Positions 44,204 through 53,530 of a stretch of DNA of 64,000 bases are shown here, one piece after another. A program made the position numbers and the translations under genes. Source of the DNA: Draconibacterium sediminis (GTDB lineage: Bacteria > Bacteroidota > Bacteroidia > Bacteroidales > Prolixibacteraceae); NCBI RefSeq assembly GCF_000949475.1, contig NZ_JRHC01000005.1:62001-126000 (forward strand), written 5' to 3'. The stretch's first letter is position 1. Each line of letters opens with the position of its first letter. A model generated the notes under the pieces. It saw only the letters and a list, made by a program, of their open reading frames with translations, did no database searches and was not told the origin of the DNA.

Positions 44204-44839
44204 ATGAAAAACCGACTACTTATACTATGCATATTTGGAGTTCTGACTGTCTTTAGTGCTTACGGTCAATATCCTGAAATCGAAAATACTCTCGATAAAA
44301 AAGTAAAAAGCTTTTTGGAGAAAAACGCCAGCGAATGGCGCGATATGAATGTTCCCCTAACCGATGGAAAAATTCTGTACGATATTATTGTTGAAAACGG
44401 CTACACTTCTGCCGTTGAAATTGGAACCTCAACCGGTCATTCTGCCATCTGGATTGCCTGGGCATTGAGTAAAACAGGAGGGAAGCTAATAACTATTGAA
44501 ATTGATAAAACCCGTTATTTGCAGGCCAAGGCGAACTTTCGTAAAGCCGGTGTTTTAAAATATATCGACGTTAGACTGGCCGATGCACACCAGTTGGTGC
44601 CCGAGTTAAAAGGAGAGTTCGATTTTGTTTTCTGCGATGCGGATAAATACTGGTATAAAAACTACTTTATTGCGATGGATCCAAAGTTGAAAAAGGGGGC
44701 TTGTTTTACTGCTCACAACACTTCGACACGTCTGAATGGCATTGGTGAATTTCTTCGCTATGTTGAAAACCTGGAAACTTACGATACAACAATCGACCAA
44801 ACCAGTCGTGCCGGAATATCAAAAAGTTTTAAAAAATAA
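44204..44839 (+). CDS. Exported class I SAM methyltransferase
   Basis: A 211-residue O-methyltransferase-like protein. The SAM-binding motif AVEIGTSTGHSAIW (about 66-79), LITIEIDKTRY and DFVFCDADKYWYKNY (metal or acceptor region as in COMT-like enzymes) are present. Unusually, residues 1-22 (MKNRLLILCIFGVLTVFSAY, cut near GQ) look like a cleavable signal peptide, placing the enzyme in the periplasm, where SAM is not expected. A strong promoter precedes it, and the APC permease follows after 11 bases. Confidence 0.8.
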   Translation: MKNRLLILCIFGVLTVFSAYGQYPEIENTLDKKVKSFLEKNASEWRDMNVPLTDGKILYDIIVENGYTSAVEIGTSTGHSAIWIAWALSKTGGKLITIEIDKTRYLQAKANFRKAGVLKYIDVRLADAHQLVPELKGEFDFVFCDADKYWYKNYFIAMDPKLKKGACFTAHNTSTRLNGIGEFLRYVENLETYDTTIDQTSRAGISKSFKK

Positions 44840-44850
44840 ACGAACTCATC

Positions 44851-46212
44851 TTGCATAATTTGCAAAAGAAACTGGAGCGCCAACTAGGTTTATTTCCTGT
44901 AACCAATATCGTTATTGCCAATATTATTGGAGCCGGAATTTTTACTACAACCGGCTATTTAATGGGATTTTTGCAGAACCCTGTTGTTATGTTGATTTTG
45001 TGGGGAATTGGCGGTTTGGTTGCCTTGTGCGGAGCCATTTCGTTTGGTGAATTGGGAGCTGCTTTTCCCGAAGCCGGTGGCGAATATGTATTTATATCAA
45101 AACTGTACTCGCCAATGCTGGGTTTTTTAAGTGGCTGGCTATCGCTCATAGTTGGCTTTTCGGCACCCATTGCTGCCTCGGCAATCGGTTTTGCAAAATA
45201 CTTTACCTGGGCCTTTCCTCAGTTACAAAACTGGTTGATGCTAAATGAAATCCTTAGCGTTGAAGATTTTAGCCGTTGTATGGCCATTCTTGTTATCGTT
45301 GGTTTTAGTTTTGTGCATTCGCGCGGGATAGTGCTTGGTGCCAGGGTGCAAAACTGGCTTACCTTACTAAAAATACTTTTGGTAGTAGGATTAATAATTG
45401 CCGGTTTGCTTTTGGGCAATGGAAGTATGCAAAATGTACACCCGGCCTTGCCCTTTCAGTTTTCGTTCGACAATTGGAAAGCAGTTGGTCTTTCGCTAAT
45501 GTTTATCATGTTTGCCTACAGTGGGTGGAACTCGGCAACTTACATTGGTTCCGAAATTCGGGAGCCGCGAAAAGTTATTCCGCGTTCTTTACTCATTTCA
45601 ACTTTAACAGTAACTGTTTTATACATTCTGCTAAATCTGTTTTTTGTGTATTCGGTGCCGGCATCACAAATGCGGAACGAACCTGAAATTGGAGGTTTAG
45701 CCGCCGGAATGGCGTTTGGTGCAACTGCCGAAACCATTGTTTCATTACTTATTTCGTTTGCCCTCTTTTCTTCGTTAAGTGCATTTATTATTCTGGGGCC
45801 GCGGGTTTATTATAAGATGGCCAGCGATGGTTTGTTTTTTCAGTCAGTGGCCCGAATTAGTCCGAAACATAAAGTGCCCTCTAATGCTATTTTGTTGCAG
45901 GCAGCAATTGCTATTGTGCTGGTTCTTTCGGGTACTTTCGAGCAGATTTTAACCTACATGGGGTTTTCATTGGGAATTTTTCCGATTATAGCGGTGGCGG
46001 GCAATATAAAATTACGACGATCGAAACACCAGCAATTGCGCTTACCGGGTTATCCGTATGTACAGCTATTTTTTATTGTGGTAAGTACGGCTATTCTGGT
46101 TCTGGCCTATTTCGAGCGACCTGTAGAGTCGAGTATTGCTGTTTTAACCGCTTTGTCGGGTATTCCGGTGTATTATTGGTTTCAGCGAAAAAAAGTTAAG
46201 CAGACTGAATAG
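44851..46212 (+). CDS. APC-family amino acid permease
   Basis: A 453-residue transporter. No ATG is available before the first membrane segment, so the start is TTG at 44851 (or TTG 44860). Twelve hydrophobic segments are visible. The first carries TNIVIANIIGAGIFTTTGY, the unwound substrate site of APC transporters, and GGEYVFISKLY follows segment 2. This is the LAT/serine-threonine exchanger-like subgroup. The substrate is not known. Its end overlaps the convergent PlsC gene by 17 bases. Confidence 0.85.
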   Translation: MHNLQKKLERQLGLFPVTNIVIANIIGAGIFTTTGYLMGFLQNPVVMLILWGIGGLVALCGAISFGELGAAFPEAGGEYVFISKLYSPMLGFLSGWLSLIVGFSAPIAASAIGFAKYFTWAFPQLQNWLMLNEILSVEDFSRCMAILVIVGFSFVHSRGIVLGARVQNWLTLLKILLVVGLIIAGLLLGNGSMQNVHPALPFQFSFDNWKAVGLSLMFIMFAYSGWNSATYIGSEIREPRKVIPRSLLISTLTVTVLYILLNLFFVYSVPASQMRNEPEIGGLAAGMAFGATAETIVSLLISFALFSSLSAFIILGPRVYYKMASDGLFFQSVARISPKHKVPSNAILLQAAIAIVLVLSGTFEQILTYMGFSLGIFPIIAVAGNIKLRRSKHQQLRLPGYPYVQLFFIVVSTAILVLAYFERPVESSIAVLTALSGIPVYYWFQRKKVKQTE

Positions 46213-46951
46213 TTTTTAGCATCGATTCAATTTGCTCCTTGGTCTTTTCCTGCAACTGTTTGTGATCGTTGTCCAGAATCGGTTCACCATAACGAATGGT
46301 AACGCGGGTTAGCGGTTTCCCCAGCTGCCGGAAAAAATGCCCCACAAAAGTGTCCTGGTCAACCCAGGCATCATTCACGTCGTTAAAATCAATAGCCATC
46401 GGAATAACAGGAATGTTCCCATCGGCCGCAATTTTGAAGCTGCCGTTTTTAAACTTTTTGGTAAGCGGTCCTTTGTAAGTTGTTCCTTCAGGGAAAAGAA
46501 TTACCGGAATACCGCTGTTAACCGACTCTTTTATTTTTTTCATCGTTATCAGAAGGCTTTTCTGGTTTTTCCGGTCAACCAGAATGGAATTGGTAACACG
46601 TGCTCCCAAAGCCACAAAAGGCCATTTGGCTATTTCTGCTTTTCCAACCATAGCTGCAGGAGTCATGGCTGCAACAATAAAAATATCGATGTAGCTCCGG
46701 TGATTGGGCATCAGGATATAATTGCCCGATTTGGGAATTTCATTTTTATCCACTTTTATTCCGCAAATAAAAAGAATGGTACGCCCCCAGGTGCCGGCCA
46801 CCCACTGTTGCATGCGCCGACTAAAACCTTTTGTTTTTAGCCAAAACCACCCGATTATGGTAACATAAGCACTCATAAACAGCACCAGTAAAAGCCTGAT
46901 GAAAGCGAGCGGCGAGAATAAAATTATACGGGCGATTTTCATTGAAAGCAT
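46196..46951 (-). CDS. plsC: 1-acyl-sn-glycerol-3-phosphate acyltransferase
   Basis: A 251-residue PlsC making phosphatidic acid. One or two N-terminal hydrophobic segments are followed by the catalytic block PNHRSYIDIFIVAA (H-x4-D, near 78-91), a GNSILVDR-like block and LFPEGTTYKGPL (near 154). The start is ATG 46951; ATG 46942 is an alternative three codons in. It is one of three PlsC-superfamily proteins in the window and the one closest in length to standard PlsC. Confidence 0.88.
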   Translation of the reverse strand: MLSMKIARIILFSPLAFIRLLLVLFMSAYVTIIGWFWLKTKGFSRRMQQWVAGTWGRTILFICGIKVDKNEIPKSGNYILMPNHRSYIDIFIVAAMTPAAMVGKAEIAKWPFVALGARVTNSILVDRKNQKSLLITMKKIKESVNSGIPVILFPEGTTYKGPLTKKFKNGSFKIAADGNIPVIPMAIDFNDVNDAWVDQDTFVGHFFRQLGKPLTRVTIRYGEPILDNDHKQLQEKTKEQIESMLKTIQSA

Positions 46952-47151
46952 ATCTGTTTAATTGCAAACTTTTCGGATTTATTAGCGGATCCGAATCACG
47001 TCAACATTCTTATTGATTACAAATATGCGAAAAGAAGCAATACGGATAAAAAAAGGATTCCAGGTTTTAATCGCGCTGGAATCCAGGTCTTGTGGTTGAT
47101 TCTATTAAAAAGTGACAAATTGTAATTCGTAGGATTATTTCTACTTAATGA

Positions 47152-49299
47152 TTATACATTTTTCAAAGCCTGAAGTACTTTGTCTGGTGTCATCGCCATT
47201 TCAAGTAATCGGGCTCCCGTCTGATCGTAAATAGCATTTCCGATTACGGCTCCCATACAAACAATTGCCGGTTCTCCACCTCCCTGCGGAGGCGTGTTTC
47301 TTTGCAGAATTTTAGTTTCTATTTCCGGTATCCACGAGAACCGTGGAATTTCATAGGTGTCGAAGTTTTTGGTTTTCACTTTTCCTCCTTCAAACTCAAT
47401 AACCTCTTTGAGGGAATAACCCAGCCCCATGTTTATACAGCCTTCCATTTGAATGGTTGCACCCTGTGGATTTACACAAAATCCCATTTCCTGCGCTACC
47501 CAAACCTTTAAAACTTTCACTTCACCGGTTTCTTTGTTAACATCAACTTTGGCAATGTGTGCAACATAGGTTCCGGCATCAGAACCAATAGCAACACCGA
47601 AACCTCTTCCTGACGGTGATTTTCCCGGTTTCCAGTCAGCCATTTCTGCCACGGCTTCCAGCACATCGATAGCACGTTGGTCTTTCAGGTTTTTTAGTCT
47701 GAATTCCACCGGATCGATTCCGGCTTTGGCAGCCATGATATCCACTTGTGTTTCGCGTGCAAAGGTGTTGGTGCTGTTGCCCGGTCCGCGCCACGCTCCG
47801 GTGTCGAAAGGATGTATTCCCGGTGCTCTCCATCCACGTCCGTAAACCGTTCTTTTCTGATGAGGCACATCGTACAGGGTTTCGGAGCCGCGGTCGCCGG
47901 CATAATAAACGTGGTAATCCCAGAAGGTAATTTTACCTGCGTCGTCGATTCCCGAGTTTACTTTTAAAACTGCTGCCGGACGGAAGTTATCATAGAAAAA
48001 CTCTTCTTCCCGTGTCCAGTCAACCATAATCGGTTTACCGGTTAGTTTTGCCAGTTTTCCTGCCTCAACGGCTTGTCCGTGGGCCGATTTTCCACCAAAA
48101 CCACCTCCCAGGTAAGGAGGTTTCACCCGAACTTTCTCTGCTTCCATTCCCAATATTCGGGCAATATTTGATTGGGCGGGGAATGGTGTTTGCGTTCCGG
48201 CCCAAACAGTCATTTTATCGCCGTCGAAATAAGCCATTGCAGTGTGAGGTTCCATGGGCGAGTGGGCAACGTATCCGTCGTGGAATTCGGTATTAAAAAC
48301 CGAGGTTGCCAGTTCTTCTCCTTTTGAAAGATCTCCCTCATTAATATTTACATTTCCTTCCGGTGCACGTTCCTTTAGATAATCGAAAATGTTGTCATTA
48401 TTAACCGGTTTGTCAGCCTTCTCAAATTTAGCGCGAAATAAGCCTCGTGCTTTTTCTGCCATTTCCGGGTCTTCATGCAAAGCAGCCACAAGGTCGCCAT
48501 CTTTTACAATCTGAACTCCGTCAATTTTTTCAGCCTCCGATGTATTCACCGAAATTAATTTTGCACCATGTGATGGCGGACGTAATAAACGGGCATAAAG
48601 CATTCCGGGTAAACGCATGTCGCCGGAATATTTGGCTTTTCCGGTAACCTTTTCCATGCTGTCGGCACGGAATTTCAGCTTGCCCATTATTTTGTATTTC
48701 GAATAATCTTTAACGGTAGCATCTTTTTTCGCAACCCGTTCTATGCGTTGCCCATTGGTAAGTTGAGCGTAAGTAACGGCCTCTCCTTTGTTCTGACGAT
48801 TAAAAACCACACCTTCAGTAACTTCGAGCTTGTCCACTTCTGTACCCAGTTTTTCCGCAGCCAGTTCCAATAAAACCTGGCGCGCTTCTGCTGCAGCGGC
48901 CAACATCGACGGCCCGAACATGCGGGTTGTAAGCGAACCAAACGTTCCCATGTCCCAAGGACAGAGATCGGTGTCGCCCATTACCATTTCAACATTTTCG
49001 TACGCTACATCAAGCTCATCGGCCAGCATCATGGCCAGGCCCGTATTTGCTCCCTGACCCATCTCTATTTTTCCGGTATAACACGATACTTTTCCATTCT
49101 CATGAATTCGAAGAAAAGCATTAAAATCATCCGGTAACTGCCGTTGATCTCCATCAGCCGCCATCAGTTTTAGCGCTGCTCCGGCATGAAAGAAAACATA
49201 AATACCTCCGCCAAGCAATTGAATAAAGTTCCGGCGTTTTATGGTGTTGGAAGGGGTGTGTCCTTCTATATAATCCTGAATATTTTTTGCCTTATCCAT
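47152..49299 (-). CDS. Molybdenum hydroxylase large subunit (IorB-like)
   Basis: ATG 49299 is used (715 residues). The N-terminus carries a twin-arginine signal (IKRRNFIQLLGGG, near residue 20), so the folded cofactor-loaded enzyme should be exported. The rest is the xanthine dehydrogenase/isoquinoline 1-oxidoreductase molybdopterin-binding architecture: KVRVKPPYLGGGFGGKSAHG near the middle, DTGAWRGPGN, and a C-terminal GGGEPAIVCMGAVIGNAI segment. It pairs with the [2Fe-2S] subunit encoded 38 bases upstream. The substrate (N-heterocycle or aldehyde) is unknown. No dedicated cytochrome partner is visible. Confidence 0.86.
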   Translation of the reverse strand: MDKAKNIQDYIEGHTPSNTIKRRNFIQLLGGGIYVFFHAGAALKLMAADGDQRQLPDDFNAFLRIHENGKVSCYTGKIEMGQGANTGLAMMLADELDVAYENVEMVMGDTDLCPWDMGTFGSLTTRMFGPSMLAAAAEARQVLLELAAEKLGTEVDKLEVTEGVVFNRQNKGEAVTYAQLTNGQRIERVAKKDATVKDYSKYKIMGKLKFRADSMEKVTGKAKYSGDMRLPGMLYARLLRPPSHGAKLISVNTSEAEKIDGVQIVKDGDLVAALHEDPEMAEKARGLFRAKFEKADKPVNNDNIFDYLKERAPEGNVNINEGDLSKGEELATSVFNTEFHDGYVAHSPMEPHTAMAYFDGDKMTVWAGTQTPFPAQSNIARILGMEAEKVRVKPPYLGGGFGGKSAHGQAVEAGKLAKLTGKPIMVDWTREEEFFYDNFRPAAVLKVNSGIDDAGKITFWDYHVYYAGDRGSETLYDVPHQKRTVYGRGWRAPGIHPFDTGAWRGPGNSTNTFARETQVDIMAAKAGIDPVEFRLKNLKDQRAIDVLEAVAEMADWKPGKSPSGRGFGVAIGSDAGTYVAHIAKVDVNKETGEVKVLKVWVAQEMGFCVNPQGATIQMEGCINMGLGYSLKEVIEFEGGKVKTKNFDTYEIPRFSWIPEIETKILQRNTPPQGGGEPAIVCMGAVIGNAIYDQTGARLLEMAMTPDKVLQALKNV

Positions 49300-49337
49300 G
49301 TTGTCATTTTTTAGGTGTGAATACATTAAAAGCTGAA

Positions 49338-49814
49338 TTACTTGCCGTTTTGCATTTCGTTTGCAGCGGCTTCAATTGCATCGAGAATACGGTTGTGAGC
49401 ACCACAACGACACAGATTGTCTTCCATTCCCAAAATAATATCTTCCCGGCTCGGATTTGGCTGATCGTTTAATAATCCCACAGCATTCATAATCATGCCC
49501 GGAGTGCAGTAGCCGCATTGCAGCGCATCATGGTCGGCAAATGCCTGCTGCACCGGATGCAGCTTTTCCCCCTGTGCAAGTCCCTCAATTGTGATCACAT
49601 TTTTGCCGGCTACCTCGCCAATGGTGGTGGCACACGACCGGGTTGCCGAGTTGTTGATGAGTACGGTGCAGGCGCCGCAATATCCTTCGCCGCATCCATA
49701 TTTGGTGCCTGTCAGGTTGAAATGTGTTCGCAAAACCCAAAGCAGCTTTTTCGACTCTTCCAGTTCCACCGAAACATTTTTTCCGTTTAAAGTAAATTCG
49801 ATTTTCGCTTTCAT
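49338..49814 (-). CDS. Molybdenum hydroxylase [2Fe-2S] subunit (IorA-like)
   Basis: A 158-residue iron-sulfur subunit with two [2Fe-2S] clusters. A plant-ferredoxin domain carries C41, C46, C49 and C61; a helical domain carries C100-G-Y-C103 and C135-R-C137. All eight ligands are intact. It has no Tat signal, so it is presumably exported with the large subunit as a hitchhiker. The start is ATG at 49814. Gene order small then large is usual for Ior-type enzymes. Confidence 0.92.
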   Translation of the reverse strand: MKAKIEFTLNGKNVSVELEESKKLLWVLRTHFNLTGTKYGCGEGYCGACTVLINNSATRSCATTIGEVAGKNVITIEGLAQGEKLHPVQQAFADHDALQCGYCTPGMIMNAVGLLNDQPNPSREDIILGMEDNLCRCGAHNRILDAIEAAANEMQNGK

Positions 49815-50121
49815 TACAGTTGGTTTAATATGATTTAGATTTCCTGCAGAATTTAGTGTTGTTTCAAATTCCGCGTGAAATCATTTTTGGCAAAAATGCT
49901 CTTCCTTCAAATTTACTAAGAATTAATTACAAAGAAAATGGGGAAGTGGTAATGGTGTAATACTCCTTGGAAGAACAGAAGTTATTGAATGGAGATAATG
50001 CGTGCAGTAATACTAAGAACCAAAACAGGATTCTGCATTTGAGGTTTGCTTAAGGGTTTTAAGGCTAAAACAATTGATTATCTGAAATAAAAAAAGAGAG
50101 CTGTTATTGCTCTCTTTGTTG
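49815..50121. other. Spacer with a tRNA terminator and no gene
   Basis: These 307 bases separate the hydroxylase operon from tRNA-Cys. Apart from the tRNA terminator at 50093-50117 I see only A/T-rich sequence. No perfect -7 box for the minus-strand iorA-like gene was found. Confidence 0.45.
50093..50117 (-). terminator. Terminator of tRNA-Cys
   Basis: On the minus strand AAAGAGAGC (50117-50109) pairs with GCTCTCTTT (50101-50093), a 9-bp stem with a 7-base loop, followed by a U-rich tract. It lies 4 bases after the tRNA. Confidence 0.82.
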
Positions 50122-50192
50122 AGGTTCCTGGCGGAGTCGAACCGCCGTACACGGTTTTGCAGACCGCTGCCTAGCCACTCGGCCAAGGAACC
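50122..50192 (-). tRNA. tRNA-Cys (GCA anticodon)
   Basis: A 71-base tRNA on the minus strand. The acceptor stem GGTTCCT pairs with AGGAACC, with U73 as discriminator as in other tRNA-Cys. The D arm is GCC/GGC, the anticodon stem-loop carries CTGCAAA with anticodon GCA, and the T loop is TTCGACT in a GGCGG/CCGCC stem. No CCA is encoded directly after (the next base is C from CTC...). No intron or long variable arm. Confidence 0.95.
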
Positions 50193-50407
50193 TTGTACGT
50201 TTTCGGACTGCAAAAATATAAAATTTTGCAGTTCTCGCAACATAAAAAATAAAATCGTGTTATTTTCTGCGTTCTTGCCAGTTTGCATTTACATGCAAGT
50301 CGCTGGCACCTAACTGCCAACCGATATCAGTCGATTTTGGATTATTTCCCTCGTGAAGCTCTCGCTTCTTTTCAGTAGTGCACGATTTTCGGCACTTCCC
50401 TTCGTTT

Positions 50408-50486
50408 AAATTATTCGAACTATAAAACATGAGTAAAAGGTTGAATTATTTTTTTCGAAAATACGAAAAAGAAGTTCGAATAATTT
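50408..50486. repeat. 14-bp perfect inverted repeats, 79-base unit
   Basis: AAATTATTCGAACT (50408-50421) and its exact complement (50473-50486) flank 51 bases. Inside is a further hairpin, TTTTTCG with CGAAAAA around 50451-50470. No reading frame is enclosed. It could be a small MITE or a terminator-like structure. Confidence 0.5.
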
Positions 50487-50634
50487 GATAAATGTCAGTA
50501 TTGAGCTGGGGATTAAATATTTAATAACATGGGATTATGTTAGTCGCGAGCTACAAGTTACGAGCTGCGAGTTTTTTCGATTAAAGTATTTCAGCATTAA
50601 AGCATTTCAAATCTCAGTCCTTCATTCCTTCCAT

Positions 50635-50657
50635 CCTTCGACTTCGCTCAGGATGAC
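50635..50657. repeat. Partial copy of the TTCGACT-type repeat
   Basis: CCTTCGACTTCGCTCAGGAT and the adjoining GAC resemble the left arm of the palindrome at 1520-1562 (shared TTCGACT, CGCTCAG and TGAC). Only one arm is present here. Confidence 0.45.
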
Positions 50658-50680
50658 GTTCTGTAAACAGTGACCATAAA

Positions 50681-51031
50681 TTATCGCTCCAGAGTAACGC
50701 TTACCCGTTCCATTTCGCCTCCCATTGGCGGATTCATTTTCGAGATTTTAACTCGGGCTTTATCAATTGCCGGGAACCGGTCGTAAAGGGTATCCAAAAT
50801 ACGTTTGCTTACATTTTCCAACAAAGCTGATTTAATCTGCATCACTTCTTTTACAGTTTCGTAAACAGCCTGGTAGTTCAGTGCGTCGTCGAGATTGTCT
50901 GATTTGGCAGCAGCAGCGCAGTTTGTTTCCAGTCGCAAATACACTTCAAAGTGGTTGCCAACAATTTGCTCGGCCGCAAAATGCCCGTGATAGGCATAAA
51001 ATTTCATTCCCTCTATTTCAATTACTCCCAT
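50681..51031 (-). CDS. folB: Dihydroneopterin aldolase
   Basis: A 116-residue enzyme of folate synthesis that cleaves 7,8-dihydroneopterin to 6-hydroxymethyl-dihydropterin and glycolaldehyde. The opening IEIEGMKFYAYHGHFAAEQ (about 3-21) and GNHFEVYLRLE are the family core; the C-terminus carries KISKMNPPMGGEMERVSV with the conserved Lys. The length is normal. The start ATG at 51031 is divergent from glnS, with 110 bases between them. No other folate gene is adjacent. Confidence 0.92.
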   Translation of the reverse strand: MGVIEIEGMKFYAYHGHFAAEQIVGNHFEVYLRLETNCAAAAKSDNLDDALNYQAVYETVKEVMQIKSALLENVSKRILDTLYDRFPAIDKARVKISKMNPPMGGEMERVSVTLER

Positions 51032-51101
51032 CCCTAATTAATATTATTGCAACAAAAGTAATAATTTGAACAGGTGTTAAGTGTACTCACAAATCATTTT
51101 T

Positions 51102-51109
51102 TAATTTTG
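51102..51109 (+). promoter_or_regulatory. -7 box of glnS
   Basis: TAATTTTG is an exact match to the Bacteroidota -7 consensus, 33 bases before ATG 51142. No TTTG lies at the expected upstream distance. Confidence 0.5.
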
Positions 51110-51141
51110 TAGCCTTATTCAATAGGGGATAAATCAAGAAA

Positions 51142-52845
51142 ATGGCAGAAAAAAATACAAATACTAATGCTGAAGCGCCCAAAAGGGCCAACTTTATTCA
51201 TGCACAAATCGACGCCGATTTGGCCGCAGGGAAAAATGATAATCGTGTACATACACGTTTTCCCCCCGAACCCAATGGTTATTTACACATTGGCCACGCC
51301 AAATCGATCTGTTTAAATTTCGGGTTGGCGCAAAAATACGGAGGTAAAACAAACCTTCGTTTCGACGATACCAACCCATCAAAAGAGGAAACTGAATATG
51401 TTGAATCGATTATGGAAGATGTGCGTTGGTTGGGTTTCGACTGGGAGGATCGTTTGTATTACGCATCCGATAATTTCCCAAAACTACACGCTTTTGCCGT
51501 TCAATTGATTGAAGAGGGCAAAGCTTATGTCGACGACCAAAATGCTGAAACCATAAGCGAGCAAAAAGGAACGCCGCAGAAACCGGGAACTGAAAGTCCG
51601 TTCAGAAATCGTTCGGTTCAAACCAACCTCGATTTATTTGAGCGAATGACAATGGGCGAATTTAACGAGGGAGAGAAAGTGCTGCGTGCAAAAATAGATA
51701 TGGCATCGCCGAACATGCATATGCGCGATCCGATTATTTACCGGATAATGAAAGCCGAACATCACCGCACCGGAAATAACTGGTGTGTGTATCCGATGTA
51801 CGATTTTGCGCACGGTCAGTGCGATTACTGGGAAGGAATCACCCATTCGATTTGTACCTTGGAGTTTGAGGTGCACCGTCCGTTATACGATTGGTTTATT
51901 ACGCAGTTGATGGATTCGGATTACCGTCCGCGTCAGATCGAGTTTTCGCGTTTGAACCTTACGTACACTGTAATGAGCAAGCGTAAATTACTGGAATTGG
52001 TGAAAGACAATCACGTTCGTGGTTGGGACGATCCGCGGATGCCAACTATTTCGGGTTTACGCCGAAGAGGTTACACGCCTGAATCGATCCGTAATTTCTC
52101 GGATAAAATTGGCGTAACAAAAGTGGATGGAATGACTGATGTGTCGCTGCTGGAATTCAGTGTGCGCGATCATCTGAATAAAATTGCACAGCGTGTAATG
52201 GGCGTGCTCGATCCGCTGAAAGTGGTTATCACCAATTATCCTGAGGATAAAGAAGAAATATTAAGCGCCGTAAACAACCCGGAGGATGAATCGATGGGGC
52301 GTCGTGATGTTCCATTTTCACGCGAGGTTTATATCGAACAAAGCGATTTTATGGAAGATCCTCCACGTAAGTTTTTCCGTTTGGGGCCCGACCGCGAGGT
52401 GCGTTTGCGCTACGGTTACCTGATAAAATGTAACGAAGTTATTAAAGACGAAAACGGCAAAATCGTTGAGCTGCACTGTACTTACGATCCCGAGTCAAAA
52501 GGAGGAAAATCTTCCGATGGTAGAAAAGTAAAAGGTGTGGTACACTGGGTATCGGCAAAACATGCTGTTAAATCAGAAGTGCGCCTTTACGATCGTTTGT
52601 TTACCGATGAAGAGCCGGATGGACATAAGGATGTAGACTTTAAAGAGTTTATGAATCCTGAATCGTTAAAAGTGCTGAATAACTGTTACCTGGAGCCATT
52701 TGTAAAAACAGCTGAACCGCTCGATCATTTTCAGTTTGAGCGAATGGGCTACTTTAACATGGATCCGGATTCAACGCCCGAACTGCCGGTGTTTAACCGA
52801 ACAGTTCCCTTACGCGATTCGTGGGCAAAAGCACAAAAAAAATAA
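51142..52845 (+). CDS. glnS: Glutaminyl-tRNA synthetase
   Basis: A 567-residue class I synthetase. The HIGH motif is in [15 protein letters not shown] (about 41-55), [11 protein letters not shown] follows, and the KMSKS-type loop is VMSKRK (near 276). The C-terminal half is the GlnRS anticodon-binding beta-barrel, not the helical GluRS form, so direct glutamine charging is predicted. The start is ATG at 51142. It has its own terminator and is therefore probably a single-gene unit. Confidence 0.96.
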   Translation: MAEKNTNTNAEAPKRANFIHAQIDADLAAGKNDNRVHTRFPPEPNGYLHIGHAKSICLNFGLAQKYGGKTNLRFDDTNPSKEETEYVESIMEDVRWLGFDWEDRLYYASDNFPKLHAFAVQLIEEGKAYVDDQNAETISEQKGTPQKPGTESPFRNRSVQTNLDLFERMTMGEFNEGEKVLRAKIDMASPNMHMRDPIIYRIMKAEHHRTGNNWCVYPMYDFAHGQCDYWEGITHSICTLEFEVHRPLYDWFITQLMDSDYRPRQIEFSRLNLTYTVMSKRKLLELVKDNHVRGWDDPRMPTISGLRRRGYTPESIRNFSDKIGVTKVDGMTDVSLLEFSVRDHLNKIAQRVMGVLDPLKVVITNYPEDKEEILSAVNNPEDESMGRRDVPFSREVYIEQSDFMEDPPRKFFRLGPDREVRLRYGYLIKCNEVIKDENGKIVELHCTYDPESKGGKSSDGRKVKGVVHWVSAKHAVKSEVRLYDRLFTDEEPDGHKDVDFKEFMNPESLKVLNNCYLEPFVKTAEPLDHFQFERMGYFNMDPDSTPELPVFNRTVPLRDSWAKAQKK

Positions 52846-52850
52846 AAGCA

Positions 52851-52887
52851 AAAAGGTTGTTTTCGTATCGGGAACAACCTTTTTTTA
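52851..52887 (+). terminator. Terminator of glnS
   Basis: An 11-bp stem, AAAAGGTTGTT (52851-52861) with AACAACCTTTT (52873-52883), has an 11-base loop and continuing T-run. It starts 5 bases after the stop codon. Confidence 0.88.
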
Positions 52888-53051
52888 TGCCTTAACTCCG
52901 GCATTTTTACGATATAACCCATCAAATGCGTCATTCCCGTTAATACCTGCATATACCCATTTACCGATTCATAACCTTTGTTAACCGAATGTAAACTGTT
53001 TGGCCTGCTTGCGATTTTTACTTTTGATGCGTAAATGCAAAAAACACTATC

Positions 53052-53441
53052 ATGGAAAAAGTGCCACAGGAAAGAACGCAAAAAAAGGAAAACTCAAAAG
53101 AAGTCTTGGCTTTAGTTTTAATCGGTATTGGTTTGGTATGGATACTAAAACAAACCGGTTTCTTTTTTGATTTTCCGTTTTTAAACTTTCATGACATTTT
53201 TAGTCCTGTAAGAAGCGTTTTTCATGGAATAGGGCATTTTGTTTTTTCATGGCCTGTTATTTTGATCATTATCGGTGCAGTATTAATGGCCGGCAAACGT
53301 TCCGGCGGTTTAATACTGCTAATTATTGGAGGAATATTTTTATTGCCAAAACTGATTTTCATATCAGGAGCGGCAATTGTGTTTCTTTTCCCGGTAATCT
53401 TAATTGCCGTGGGAATTGGGTTGATCGCGCGTTTGTTTTAG
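53052..53441 (+). CDS. Small LiaF/LiaI-like membrane protein
   Basis: A 129-residue membrane protein with four predicted hydrophobic segments (ALVLIGIGLVWILKQ near 20-34, VFSWPVILIIIGAVLMAG, SGGLILLIIGGIFLLP, VIFLFPVILIAVGIGLIA-like end). The repeated hairpins of short segments resemble the N-terminal membrane region of LiaF (DUF5668 type). The function is unknown, but the next gene codes for a larger LiaF-like protein, suggesting one envelope-stress unit. Confidence 0.72.
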   Translation: MEKVPQERTQKKENSKEVLALVLIGIGLVWILKQTGFFFDFPFLNFHDIFSPVRSVFHGIGHFVFSWPVILIIIGAVLMAGKRSGGLILLIIGGIFLLPKLIFISGAAIVFLFPVILIAVGIGLIARLF

Positions 53442-53530
53442 CCCGTAGTTGCGAAGGAAAGTAAATCCACTAAAAAAATGGACAGTGTTTAGAGGATTAT
53501 CAATATTTTAGGACAGTTAAAACTTTTATC

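Larger units (their letters stand above)
50193..50680. other. Repeat-bearing intergenic stretch
   Basis: No gene is seen between tRNA-Cys and folB. The region carries a 79-base inverted-repeat unit (50408-50486), a direct run of CGAGCTAC/CGAGCTGC-like words at 50545-50572 similar to 61185-61219, and a TTCGACTTCGCTCAGGATGAC copy at 50637-50657 related to the palindrome at 1520. These suggest an accumulation site for small dispersed elements next to a tRNA. Confidence 0.5.
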
